From NCBI RefSeq assembly GCF_900142725.1, contig NZ_FRBW01000002.1:1330710-1394709 (forward strand): DNA of 64,000 nucleotides. Reading direction: 5' to 3'. The notes beneath the pieces are model-generated. The model saw only the letters and a program-made list of their open reading frames with translations. It ran no database searches and had not been told where the DNA came from. Made by a program: the position numbers and the translations under genes. The stretch is from Roseibium suaedae. GTDB taxonomy: Bacteria > Pseudomonadota > Alphaproteobacteria > Rhizobiales > Stappiaceae. Positions 1 through 8,770 of this stretch are shown piece by piece (the stretch's first letter is position 1; the number at the start of each line of letters is the position of its first letter).

Positions 1-1629
1 TTCTCCGGTGACAATCCGGGGCTGATCAATTCCTATTTCGGCATGCTTCTGGGCGTCGTCGCAGCCCTGGCCGCCGCAAGCGCCATCCGCTACTTCCTGG
101 TGATGTGGATTGGTGAGCGGGTGGTCGCCGACCTGCGCGCCGATGTCTTTTCCCATCTCACCCGGCTCAGCGCCTCCTTCTACGACAAGTCCCGCTCCGG
201 CGAGATCCTGTCCCGCCTGACCGCAGACACCACCCAGATCAAGTCCGCCTTCGGGGCCAGCGCCTCCCAGGCCATGCGCAATCTGGTGATGTGCATTGGC
301 TCCTCGGTCATGATGGTGATCACGAGCCCGCATCTGTCGGTCATAGTTCTGGCGGCGATCCCGGTCATTCTGGTGCCGCTCGTCGGCTTCGGCCGCAAGG
401 TTCGCAAGCGCTCCCGCGCCGCGCAGGACACCCTTGCCGACAGCGCCGCCTACGCTGGCGAGATGCTGTCCTCTGTCCGCATCCTGCAGGCCTTCACTCA
501 GGAAGAAACCGCATCGGCCCGGTTTGCAGCCGCCGCCAACACGGCGTTCCATGCGGCCCGCACCGCCACCCTCGCCCGCGCCTTTCTGACGGGCTTCGCG
601 ATCTTCATCATCGGCGCAAGCATTGTTGCCGTTCTCTGGATCGGCGCCAACAGCGTGCTTGCCGGCACGATGACGGGTGGGGAGCTCAGCCAGTTCCTGC
701 TCTATTCGATCCTGGCAGCAGGCTCTCTGGCAACGCTTTCGGAAATCTGGGGAGAGTTGTCCTCGGCAGCCGGGGCCGCAGAGCGGCTGGCAGAGCTTCT
801 GGAGATCACGCCTGAGATTGACGCTCCCGCGCAGCCCAGGCCCCTGCCCGGTGCCCACAACGCACCCATCGAGTTCCAGTCCGCCAGCTTCTCCTATCAA
901 GGGGCAGCAGACCGTCCGGTTCTGAAGAATGTCAGCCTGACCATCAAGCCGGGTGAAACGGTGGCCCTGGTCGGCCCCTCCGGCGCCGGCAAGTCGACCC
1001 TGTTCCACCTTCTGACCCGCTTCTATGATCCGGTTGACGGTGCGGTGACCTTTAACGGCATCAACCTGAAGGACCTCGATCCGCAGGACCTGCGCCACAA
1101 TATCGCGCTCGTGCCTCAGGACGCTGCGATCTTTGCAGAGACCATTGCAGAGAATATCGGTTTCGGCCGCGTTGGCGCGTCCCGCCAGGAAATCGAATCG
1201 GCCGCCAAGGCAGCTTCGGCCCATGACTTCATCATGGCCCTGCCCGAGGGCTATGACACCATGGTCGGCGAGCGGGGTGTGACCCTCTCCGGCGGCCAGA
1301 AACAGCGTCTGACCATTGCCCGGGCAATCCTGCGTGATGCGCCAGTCCTGTTGCTGGATGAAGCCACCAGCGCCCTCGACGCAGAAAGCGAGCACCTGGT
1401 GCAAGGCGCTCTCGACCGGCTGATGCAGGGCAGGACGACCTTGGTCATTGCCCATCGGCTGGCAACTGTACTGAAGGCAGACCGCATCATCGTGATGGAT
1501 GCCGGCCAGATCGTGGAAACCGGCACTCACCGGGATCTCGTGGCGGCAAACGGCCTTTATGCCAAGCTCGCCCGGCTGCAGTTCGACACAGCCCATGCGG
1601 AAGCAGAAAAGGCCGTCGCACCGGCATAA
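1..1629 (+). CDS. ABC exporter, fused transmembrane and ATPase domains (5' end outside window)
   Basis: Half-transporter of the MsbA/lipid-multidrug exporter type, acting as an inner-membrane homodimer. The reading frame is open from base 1, so the start and probably the first membrane helix lie upstream; the first internal ATG is at 43. The N-terminal ~270 visible residues form the ABC transmembrane domain (ends near base 830). The C-terminal ATPase domain has a Walker A GPSGAGKST (near 972-999), the signature LSGGQ (near 1284-1300), Walker B LLLDEA followed by the D-loop SALD (near 1350), and the switch histidine in IAHRLAT (near 1450). The substrate cannot be told from sequence. It is followed by a strong terminator. 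Confidence 0.93.
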   Translation, partial: FSGDNPGLINSYFGMLLGVVAALAAASAIRYFLVMWIGERVVADLRADVFSHLTRLSASFYDKSRSGEILSRLTADTTQIKSAFGASASQAMRNLVMCIGSSVMMVITSPHLSVIVLAAIPVILVPLVGFGRKVRKRSRAAQDTLADSAAYAGEMLSSVRILQAFTQEETASARFAAAANTAFHAARTATLARAFLTGFAIFIIGASIVAVLWIGANSVLAGTMTGGELSQFLLYSILAAGSLATLSEIWGELSSAAGAAERLAELLEITPEIDAPAQPRPLPGAHNAPIEFQSASFSYQGAADRPVLKNVSLTIKPGETVALVGPSGAGKSTLFHLLTRFYDPVDGAVTFNGINLKDLDPQDLRHNIALVPQDAAIFAETIAENIGFGRVGASRQEIESAAKAASAHDFIMALPEGYDTMVGERGVTLSGGQKQRLTIARAILRDAPVLLLDEATSALDAESEHLVQGALDRLMQGRTTLVIAHRLATVLKADRIIVMDAGQIVETGTHRDLVAANGLYAKLARLQFDTAHAEAEKAVAPA

Positions 1630-1660
1630 GGCCAGAGCGCTACATTCGACCCCCGAAACA

Positions 1661-1696
1661 AAAACCCCGGCGCCTTGAAGGACGCCGGGGTTTTTC
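1661..1696. terminator. Intrinsic terminator, probably bidirectional
   Basis: Stem CCCCGGCG (1665-1672) pairs with CGCCGGGG (1683-1690), followed by TTTTT and preceded by a run of A. It lies between the convergent ABC exporter and SDR genes and can end transcription from both sides. Confidence 0.85.
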
Positions 1697-1721
1697 ATTT
1701 CAGTTGGGCTTGCCCGGAAGC

Positions 1722-2510
1722 TCAGGCCTCCGGCACATCAACCGTGTAGTTCAGCGGCAGCCGGCCGCCATCGGCAAAGATGGTCTGGCCGGTAACATAG
1801 CTTGCATCCGAAGAGGCCAGGAACACGGCAATTCCGGCAATCTCGGAGGCTTCACCAACGCGGCCCATGGGCGTGCGGGACAGCACACGGTTGCGCGCAG
1901 CCGGATCGCTGTTCACGGAGGCCAGCATGTCGGTCATGATCGAGCCGGGGCCAATCGCATTGACGCGAATGCCATAGGGAGCCAAGGCAACGGCTGCGGT
2001 CTTCGTCAGCTGGGCAACCCCACCCTTGGAAACGCAATAGGGAAGCTGACCCGGGATCGCGAGAACCGAGTTGATCGAGGACAGGTTGATGATCGTTCCC
2101 GGCTCACCGCCGTTCTCAATCTTCTCGACCAGATGGCGTGCAACAGCCTGCGAGCACAGGAAAGTGCCCTTCAGGTTCACATTCAGAACCCGGTCGAAAT
2201 CATCGATGTCCAGATCGAGGAAATCTCCGCCCGCGACGATCCCGGCGTTATTGACCAGAATGTCGATATCGCCATAGGCGTTCAGGGTCTCGGCGATCAG
2301 GTTCCGCACATCGAGGCGTTCAGCCACGTTGCAATGGATATAGGTTGCCTCACCCAGAGCAGCGAGTTCTTCCTGCGCTGCCTGTCCGGCGTCATCATCC
2401 ACGTCGGAAATGATAACCTTCGCACCTTCCATCACGAAGCGCTTCGCGATGGCAAAGCCGATGCCGCGCGCGGATCCGGTTACGATGGCAACCTTGTTCT
2501 TCAGGGTCAC
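1722..2510 (-). CDS. SDR-family NAD(P)-dependent oxidoreductase
   Basis: Classical short-chain dehydrogenase/reductase of 262 residues. The Rossmann dinucleotide motif TGSARGIG is at residues 11-18, NNAG at 87-90, catalytic Ser at 144/145 and the YxxxK pair at Tyr158/Lys162. Asp36 at the end of beta-2 (ISDVD) suggests a preference for NAD over NADP; this is an inference from the family. The C-terminus keeps the usual TGQTIFADGG segment. The specific substrate is unknown; it may be a sugar, hydroxyacid or 3-oxoacyl reductase. It lies 96 bp downstream of the propionyl-CoA synthetase gene on the same strand, so co-transcription is possible. Confidence 0.9.
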   Translation of the reverse strand: MTLKNKVAIVTGSARGIGFAIAKRFVMEGAKVIISDVDDDAGQAAQEELAALGEATYIHCNVAERLDVRNLIAETLNAYGDIDILVNNAGIVAGGDFLDLDIDDFDRVLNVNLKGTFLCSQAVARHLVEKIENGGEPGTIINLSSINSVLAIPGQLPYCVSKGGVAQLTKTAAVALAPYGIRVNAIGPGSIMTDMLASVNSDPAARNRVLSRTPMGRVGEASEIAGIAVFLASSDASYVTGQTIFADGGRLPLNYTVDVPEA

Positions 2511-2606
2511 GGAAAACCTCTTGGCCTGTCAAAACGGGGCCGCCGAAGCGGCGGCCCTGACCATAGGAGCTTCCTTCCTGCGTGTCGACGCCGTTTTCCT
2601 GACCCT

Positions 2607-4520
2607 TCAGACCCGGTTTAAAATGCCATGCAGCTCCAGCGCCTGGGTGATTTCATCCAGAATTGCCGGATCATCGATGGTCGCAGGCATCTTGTAGCTT
2701 TCGTGGTCGGCAATCTGGCGCATGGTGCCCCGCAGGATCTTGCCTGACCGGGTCTTGGGCAAGCGGTCCACGGTAATTGCGATCTTGAAGGCAGCAACAG
2801 GGCCGATCTGGTTGCGCACCAGTCCGACCAGTTCCTTCTCGATTTCCTCATGCGGCCGGTTCACGCCGGACTTGAGGACGACGAAGCCGCAGGGCAGTTG
2901 CCCCTTGAGCTGATCGGAAATGCCGATCACAGCACATTCAGCCACGTCCTTATGGGTCGCCAGGACCTCTTCCATCGCGCCCGTCGACAGGCGGTGCCCG
3001 GCCACATTGATGATATCATCCGTGCGCGACATGATCGACAGATAGCCGTCTGCGTCGATGATCCCGGCATCCGAGGTTTTGTAATAGCCCGGGAAATCAT
3101 TCAGATAGGCATCGAAGAAGCGCTTTTCCGCGTTCCACAAGGTCGGCAGACATCCCGGCGGAAGCGGCAGTTTCACGACGATATTGCCGAGGGTGCCCTG
3201 AGGCAGCGGGTGCCCCGCGTCATCCAGAATCTGCACGTCATAGCCCGGCATGGGAACGGTCGGCGAGCCCGGCTTGATCGGCAGCTTGCCCAGCCCGAGC
3301 GGATTGCCGACCATGCACCAGCCACTCTCGGTCTGCCACCAATGGTCGACGATCGGCACCCGCAACTGGTCTGCTGCCCATTGCACCGTATCGGGATCGG
3401 CCCGCTCACCAGCAAGGAACAGGGCCCGGAACTGGGACAGGTCATATTTCGAGATCAGCTTGCCCTCCGGATCCTCCTTGCGGATCGCGCGGAAGGCCGT
3501 CGGCGCAGTGAACAGCGACACAACCGAATGTTCCGCAATCACCCGCCAGAACACACCTGCATCGGGCGTTCCCACCGGCTTGCCTTCGAACACCACCGTC
3601 GTGCAGCCATGCAGCAGCGGCGCGTAGACGATGTAGGAGTGACCGACGACCCACCCCACGTCCGACGCTGCCCAGAACACTTCGCCCGGCTGAATGTCGT
3701 AGAGATTTGCCATCGACCAGGCGAGCGCCACCATATGGCCGCCGGTATCTCGCACCACGCCCTTCGGCTGGCCCGTCGTCCCGGATGTGTAGAGAATGTA
3801 GAGCGGATCAGTCGCCTTGACTGGAACGCAAGGAACCTCCCGGCCTTCGGCTTCCGCCGCCGCCATCAGTGCTCCGGCGTCATGATCCCGTCCCTCGATC
3901 AGGCTCGCTTCGGACTGCTCGCGCTGGAACACCAGGCAGCACTCGGGCTTGTGTTCGGCCTGCTCGATGGCTGCATCTATCAGCGGCTTGTAGGCAATTA
4001 CACGTCCCGGCTCGATGCCGCAGGACGCAGCGATGATGGCCTTCGGTGTCGCATCATTGATGCGGGTGGCAAGCTCATGAGCAGCAAAGCCGCCAAAGAC
4101 GACCGAGTGGATCGCACCGATCCGGGCGCAGGCCAGCATTGCCATGACGGCCTCGGGCACCATCGGCATGTAGATGATGACCCGGTCGCCCTTGCCGATC
4201 CCCTGATCCTGCAGCACCGCCGAAAGGGCGACGACCTTGTCCAGTAGCTTCCTGTAGGAATAGACCGCCTTCTTGCCGGTGATCGGGCTGTCATAGATCA
4301 GCGCAGGCTGGCCGGTCCGGCCGCGTTCCACATGGCGGTCCAGACAATTGTAGCAGGTGTTGCACTCCCAATCCGGAAACCAGCGCCCATAGGGGCCATC
4401 TGCCGGGTCGAACACCTGATCTGACGTGCTGATCCAGTCAATTTTCGCAGCTGCCGCTTTCCAGAACCCGAAAGGATCATCCTGCCAGGACTTGTAGGTC
4501 TCCGCATACCGGCTCGACAT
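2607..4520 (-). CDS. prpE: Propionate--CoA ligase (propionyl-CoA synthetase)
   Basis: ANL-superfamily acyl-adenylating enzyme of 637 residues that activates propionate to propionyl-CoA. The AMP-binding P-loop reads YTSGTTGQPKG, the GRWFPDWECNTCYNCLDRH segment is typical of the PrpE/acetyl-CoA synthetase branch, and the C-terminus has the catalytic lysine motif KTRSGKILRG. The start at 4520 is chosen because AGGAGG lies just upstream; an in-frame extension to 4688 lacks such support and would add 56 residues outside the family pattern. No methylcitrate or propionyl-CoA carboxylase genes are visible nearby, so the downstream route must be encoded elsewhere. Confidence 0.95.
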   Translation of the reverse strand: MSSRYAETYKSWQDDPFGFWKAAAAKIDWISTSDQVFDPADGPYGRWFPDWECNTCYNCLDRHVERGRTGQPALIYDSPITGKKAVYSYRKLLDKVVALSAVLQDQGIGKGDRVIIYMPMVPEAVMAMLACARIGAIHSVVFGGFAAHELATRINDATPKAIIAASCGIEPGRVIAYKPLIDAAIEQAEHKPECCLVFQREQSEASLIEGRDHDAGALMAAAEAEGREVPCVPVKATDPLYILYTSGTTGQPKGVVRDTGGHMVALAWSMANLYDIQPGEVFWAASDVGWVVGHSYIVYAPLLHGCTTVVFEGKPVGTPDAGVFWRVIAEHSVVSLFTAPTAFRAIRKEDPEGKLISKYDLSQFRALFLAGERADPDTVQWAADQLRVPIVDHWWQTESGWCMVGNPLGLGKLPIKPGSPTVPMPGYDVQILDDAGHPLPQGTLGNIVVKLPLPPGCLPTLWNAEKRFFDAYLNDFPGYYKTSDAGIIDADGYLSIMSRTDDIINVAGHRLSTGAMEEVLATHKDVAECAVIGISDQLKGQLPCGFVVLKSGVNRPHEEIEKELVGLVRNQIGPVAAFKIAITVDRLPKTRSGKILRGTMRQIADHESYKMPATIDDPAILDEITQALELHGILNRV

Positions 4521-4706
4521 AGGCGTTGCTCCTCCTGCGGCAGCCACCTCCTCCGCAGCCACCTTCGTCAGGCAGCAGATTGCGGCAAGCGAAGCTTTCC
4601 TTGCAAGACCCGGCTCATAAGACATTCGCAGGGGAAGGGTCTTTACGTAGCCCCCATCGCGTGGTTGAGTGCGGGTCCTTTCCGCCACCTATCCGGTGCG
4701 AGTTTC

Positions 4707-5468
4707 ATGCATCCCATTGCCGATCCCTTGTTCTATGCAGCCGCGATCCCAGCGGTGCTGCTTGCAGGCCTGTCCAAAGGCGGCTTCGGCGGTTCCTTCG
4801 CCATGCTGGCCGTGCCCCTGATGGCACTGGTGATCTCACCGGTTCAGGCGGCGGGCATCATGCTGCCCATTCTTGTGGTGATGGATATCGTCGGCCTGCT
4901 TGCCTACAAGGGACATGCGGACAAGCGCAGCCTGATAATCCTGCTGCCTGCCGCCATCGCCGGAATTGGCGTGGGCTGGGCCACCGCAGCCTTTGTGAAC
5001 GAAGCCTTCGTCCGGCTGCTTGTCGGCTGCCTGTCCCTGCTCTTTGTCGGCGACTATCTCGTCAAGCGCCACCGCACGATTGCCGCCAGCGAACACAATG
5101 TGACCAAGGGCACGTTCTGGGGGCTGATTGCCGGTTTCACCAGCTTTGTCAGCCATACAGGCGGCCCTCCGTTCCAGCTCTATATGGTCCCGCTCCGGCT
5201 CGCGCCGACGCTTTTCGCAGGCACTGCCGTGATCTTCTTCAGCGTCGTCAATGCGGTGAAACTGGTGCCCTATTTCCTGCTCGGCCAGTTTGACGCAACG
5301 AACCTGGAAACCTCTTTGGTGCTTTTGCCTCTGGCTCCGATCGCGACGATTGCCGGGGTGAAGCTGGTCAAGGTGGTGAAGCAGGAGGCCTTCTACGGCA
5401 TCATCTACACGGTCATGCTTATCGTGGGTTTCAAGCTGATCTGGGATGGCGCAAACGCCATCCTGTGA
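4707..5468 (+). CDS. TauE/SafE-family sulfite/sulfoacetate exporter-like membrane protein
   Basis: Integral membrane protein of about 253 residues with roughly eight hydrophobic helices and the family features LSKGGFGG near the N-terminus and a second SHTGGPPFQ half-site in the middle. These duplicated loops are characteristic of the TauE/SafE (DUF81) permeases that export sulfite or organosulfonates. The ATG at 4707 is preferred over a TTG at 4665, although neither has a strong ribosome-binding site. It is divergent from prpE. The true substrate is not determinable here. Confidence 0.88.
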   Translation: MHPIADPLFYAAAIPAVLLAGLSKGGFGGSFAMLAVPLMALVISPVQAAGIMLPILVVMDIVGLLAYKGHADKRSLIILLPAAIAGIGVGWATAAFVNEAFVRLLVGCLSLLFVGDYLVKRHRTIAASEHNVTKGTFWGLIAGFTSFVSHTGGPPFQLYMVPLRLAPTLFAGTAVIFFSVVNAVKLVPYFLLGQFDATNLETSLVLLPLAPIATIAGVKLVKVVKQEAFYGIIYTVMLIVGFKLIWDGANAIL

Positions 5469-5609
5469 GGATGGGCGGCCGGGGTCGAGACGATCCCACG
5501 CCTGCATCTCTTCACCGGCATTTCTGATCGATACCTAGCCTAATGACGCGTTGCAGAAAGATCCGATTGCGGGTTTCATGGCGCCGTTCACGAACGGGAG
5601 GAAACGGAC

Positions 5610-7253
5610 ATGGGCATCACCAGCGAAGGCCCCAATCCATTCACAATCGGCCTTGAGAAAACGGCCGCAAATTATGCGCCCCTCAGCCCCTTGAGCTTTC
5701 TGGCAAGGGCCGCAGATGTCTTCCCGGACCATATCGCCATCGTGCACGGCCGCCAGCGCACCAGCTACCGCGAGTTCTATGCCCGCAGCCGCCAGCTTGC
5801 CTCGGCCCTGTCCCGGCTTGGTATCGGCAAGAACGACACCGTGACGGTCATGCTGTCGAATGTGCCACCCATGCTCGAGGCCCATTACGGTGTGCCCATG
5901 ACCGGCGCTGTGTTGCATTCCCTCAACACCCGCCTTGATGCCGCTGTCATTGCCTTCCAGCTCGACCATGCCGAAACCAAGGTTCTGATCACCGACCGCG
6001 AGTTCTCGCCGGTGATGAAGGAAGCTCTTGGCTTGGCCAAGGTCGCGCCTGTAGTCATCGACTATTCGGATCCCGAATATCCGCAGGATGGAGCCCGTCT
6101 CGGGGCAACCGACTATGAGGATTTCGTCCAGAGCGGCGATGCAGGCTTCGACTGGGCACTGCCCGCCGATGAATGGGATGCCATCGCTCTCAACTACACC
6201 TCCGGCACGACCGGAAATCCCAAGGGCGTCGTCTATCATCACCGCGGCGCCTATCTGCTGGCCCAGGCCAACATCCTGACAGCCTCCATGGCCAAGCACC
6301 CGGTCTATCTGTGGACCCTGCCGATGTTCCACTGCAACGGCTGGTGCTTCCCCTGGTCGATCTCGGTGGTCGCCGGAACCCATGTCTGCCTGAGATGGGT
6401 CCGCCCCAAGGCCATGTGGGACCTGATCGCCGATGAAGGCGTCACCCATCTGTGCGGCGCCCCGATCATCATGTCTACCCTGCTCAACACGGCCCCTCAG
6501 GACAAACGCGAGCTCGACCGGTCCGTCGAGTTCTTCACTGCGGCAGCGCCCCCGCCGGAAAGCGTTCTGGCTGCCATGAAGGGCGCTGGCTTCAATGTCA
6601 CGCACCTTTACGGGCTGACCGAGGTCTATGGTCCCGCCGTCGTCAACGAGTGGAAACAGGAATGGGATGCACTCCCGCTCGCAGATCAGGCTGCCAAGAA
6701 GGCCAGGCAGGGCGTGCGCTACGTGGCGCTTGAAGGCCTGACCGTCCTTGATCCCCAGACGATGGACCCGGTGCCGGCGGATGGTGTGACCATGGGCGAA
6801 GTCATGTTCCGCGGCAACGTTGTGATGAAGGGCTACCTGAAAAACGAGGAAGCCACCGCCGAGGCCTTCGCCGGCGGCTGGTTCCATTCCGGTGACCTGG
6901 GCGTCCTGCACCCTGACGGCTATGTCCAGCTCAAGGACCGGTCCAAGGACATCATCATATCAGGCGGTGAGAACATCTCGTCCATCGAGGTGGAGGAAGT
7001 GCTCTACAAGCATCCGGAAGTCCAGGCGGCTGCCGTTGTCGCCCGGCCGGACGAGAAATGGGGCGAAACACCCTGCGCTTTCGTGGAACTGAAGGCCGGG
7101 TCGAACCTTGATCAAACCACGCTCATGGCCTTCTGCCGCGAGCATCTTGCGAGCTTCAAGACGCCAAAGACCATCGTCTTTTGCGAGCTGCCCAAGACCT
7201 CTACCGGAAAAATCCAGAAATTCGCCCTCAGGGATCAGGCGAAAGCGCTCTGA
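5610..7253 (+). CDS. Acyl-CoA synthetase, DmdB-like medium-chain/3-methylmercaptopropionate CoA ligase family
   Basis: ANL acyl-CoA ligase of 547 residues preceded by a clear GGGAGGAA ribosome-binding site. It carries the adenylation loop YTSGTTGNPKG near residue 194, the GWFHSGDLG motif, the hinge KDRSKDIIISGGENISS, and the C-terminal lysine region KTSTGKIQK. Length, N-terminal sequence (ANYAPLSPLSFL) and the YHHRGAYL segment resemble DmdB-type enzymes of marine alphaproteobacteria, which act on 3-methylmercaptopropionate and on short or medium fatty acids. No other DMSP-demethylation gene is in view, so a general fatty-acyl role is equally likely. Confidence 0.9.
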   Translation: MGITSEGPNPFTIGLEKTAANYAPLSPLSFLARAADVFPDHIAIVHGRQRTSYREFYARSRQLASALSRLGIGKNDTVTVMLSNVPPMLEAHYGVPMTGAVLHSLNTRLDAAVIAFQLDHAETKVLITDREFSPVMKEALGLAKVAPVVIDYSDPEYPQDGARLGATDYEDFVQSGDAGFDWALPADEWDAIALNYTSGTTGNPKGVVYHHRGAYLLAQANILTASMAKHPVYLWTLPMFHCNGWCFPWSISVVAGTHVCLRWVRPKAMWDLIADEGVTHLCGAPIIMSTLLNTAPQDKRELDRSVEFFTAAAPPPESVLAAMKGAGFNVTHLYGLTEVYGPAVVNEWKQEWDALPLADQAAKKARQGVRYVALEGLTVLDPQTMDPVPADGVTMGEVMFRGNVVMKGYLKNEEATAEAFAGGWFHSGDLGVLHPDGYVQLKDRSKDIIISGGENISSIEVEEVLYKHPEVQAAAVVARPDEKWGETPCAFVELKAGSNLDQTTLMAFCREHLASFKTPKTIVFCELPKTSTGKIQKFALRDQAKAL

Positions 7254-7297
7254 GACAGGGGCGATTGCCCGGCGGAATCTGGAAGCCCCCACAAACG

Positions 7298-7330
7298 AAA
7301 ACGCCGTGCCCTCCCGGACACGGCGTTTAT
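7298..7330. terminator. Intrinsic terminator between convergent genes
   Basis: ACGCCGTG (7301-7308) pairs with CACGGCGT (7319-7326). On the minus strand the stem is followed by TTTTCGTTT, serving the DUF465 gene; the plus side has a shorter T run after the acyl-CoA synthetase gene. Confidence 0.7.
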
Positions 7331-7383
7331 CAGGGGCGGGCTGGGAGGGCATTTGCCCTCGCACCTGCCGGAAGTTTCTTCAA

Positions 7384-7563
7384 TCAGTGAAGAGTGGTTT
7401 CGGTCTGTAGCCGCTTGATTTCGTCTTTGAGCATGAGCTTGCGGCGTTTCATTTCTGCCAGTTCCAGGGAGTCCGTACTCGGATGGAGTAACGCGTCTTC
7501 GATCTTGCGTTCCAAGGCCGCATGGCGGCGTTCGAGTTCTGCGAGATGCGACTGCATTGACAT
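7384..7563 (-). CDS. DUF465/YdcH-family small coiled-coil protein
   Basis: Protein of 59 residues, almost wholly helical, with the family core LxxRHxALExKIEDAL followed by the basic turn KRRKLMLKDEI. The start at 7563 is set by an AGGAGG six bases upstream; an in-frame extension to 7611 is not supported. DUF465 proteins are widespread in proteobacteria and of unknown function. A second, divergent member starts about 300 bp away. Confidence 0.88.
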   Translation of the reverse strand: MSMQSHLAELERRHAALERKIEDALLHPSTDSLELAEMKRRKLMLKDEIKRLQTETTLH

Positions 7564-7869
7564 GGATGTCCTCCTGTCTGTTGGCTCAAACAGGGTGATG
7601 TTGCCACCCAAAAAACGGCTTGTCGATTGCTGAAATGAGCAGGGGCGGATTTATTTGCTGCCTCACATAAAAAGCAAAAAATACCCTTATAAAAGCCTAA
7701 AAACCTTCCTACATATTCGCTGTAATCTACCCTTCTCACCGTTCGGCATCAGCCGTTTACGGAACCAATTCTCTCAAGCTTTTGCCGGAGAGGATTTGCG
7801 TCTGAACCGGGTCTGTGTCATCCCTTTATTCCATCAGTGCAAATTGGCCTGCAGCATGAATTAGGCACC
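7564..7869. other. AT-rich divergent intergenic region
   Basis: About 306 bp between the two divergent DUF465 genes. The middle (about 7645-7740) is markedly AT-rich against a GC-rich background, with runs such as AAAAAGCAAAAAATA, and presumably holds the promoters of both genes. No convincing open frame, RNA gene or precise promoter could be assigned. Confidence 0.5.
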
Positions 7870-8139
7870 ATGACTGCAAGTTCCGTTTTTGCTATGAACA
7901 GCCAGCAGGCAATGCGGTTTCGGGAACAGTTTATGGCACCTACGGATGATACGCCCCTGAGGATGGAACTGGCCCAGTTGCGGCAGGAACACCGTGATCT
8001 TGACGCCGCCGTTCAGGCCCTGAGCTCTTCAGGCAGCGCGGATGCCCTGCAATTGCAGCGCCTCAAGAAGAAGAAGCTGCTGATCAAGGACCGGATCAGC
8101 GCGCTTGAAGATCAGCTCCACCCGGACATCATCGCCTGA
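7870..8139 (+). CDS. DUF465/YdcH-family small coiled-coil protein (second copy)
   Basis: About 89 residues from the ATG at 7870; a shorter start at 7933 would give 68 residues, closer to the family norm, and neither start has a strong ribosome-binding site. The C-terminal half is a clear DUF465 domain: LRQEHRDLDAAVQAL, then the basic hinge LKKKKLLIKDRI. It lies about 100 bp upstream of purE on the same strand. The function of the family is unknown. Confidence 0.82.
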   Translation: MTASSVFAMNSQQAMRFREQFMAPTDDTPLRMELAQLRQEHRDLDAAVQALSSSGSADALQLQRLKKKKLLIKDRISALEDQLHPDIIA

Positions 8140-8240
8140 GACCGCCGTTCCGCAACGTCTCACAAGCCCCTTGCAAGGCATCGGTGCATGCATATACTCC
8201 GCGCCTTTCTGAAGGCCTGTGGAAACCGGGGGGATAAATC

Positions 8241-8735
8241 GTGGCAAAAGCCGACGTCGCAATCATCATGGGAAGCCAGTCCGATTGGCCGACGATGAAG
8301 CATGCTGCCGATGTGCTGGATGAACTGGGCATTGCCTATGACGCCCGCATCGTCTCCGCTCACCGCACCCCGGACCGGATGTATGACTTTGCCAAGTCCG
8401 CGAAGTCCGAAGGTTTCAAGGTGATCATCGCTGGCGCAGGCGGTGCCGCGCACCTTCCTGGCATGGTCGCAGCCCTCACCACCTTGCCGGTTTTCGGCGT
8501 GCCGGTTGAAAGCCGGGCCCTTTCCGGTCAAGATAGCCTTCTTTCCATCGTTCAGATGCCGGGTGGCATTCCGGTCGGAACACTTGCGATCGGCAAGGCG
8601 GGCGCAACCAACGCGGCCCTGCTTGCCGCTGCCGTTCTGGCCTTGATGAATCCTGATATCGACAAGGCCCTTGAAGCCTTCCGCGCCGGCCGCACTGCAG
8701 CCGTTACAGAACGCCCGGTCAACGATCCGGCCTGA
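8241..8735 (+). CDS. purE: N5-carboxyaminoimidazole ribonucleotide mutase (class I PurE)
   Basis: Catalyses N5-CAIR to CAIR in de novo purine synthesis. The 164-residue protein opens with the diagnostic [10 protein letters not shown] motif and contains SAHRTPDRM and [11 protein letters not shown], which form the nucleotide and CO2-transfer site of class I PurE. The start is a GTG at 8241 behind a G-rich ribosome-binding site. It is followed at 35 bp by purK, whose product makes its substrate, so the two form an operon. Confidence 0.97.
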   Translation: MAKADVAIIMGSQSDWPTMKHAADVLDELGIAYDARIVSAHRTPDRMYDFAKSAKSEGFKVIIAGAGGAAHLPGMVAALTTLPVFGVPVESRALSGQDSLLSIVQMPGGIPVGTLAIGKAGATNAALLAAAVLALMNPDIDKALEAFRAGRTAAVTERPVNDPA

Positions 8736-8770
8736 ACGCACACATAACGCTGACTTGGAGCAAGAACACC

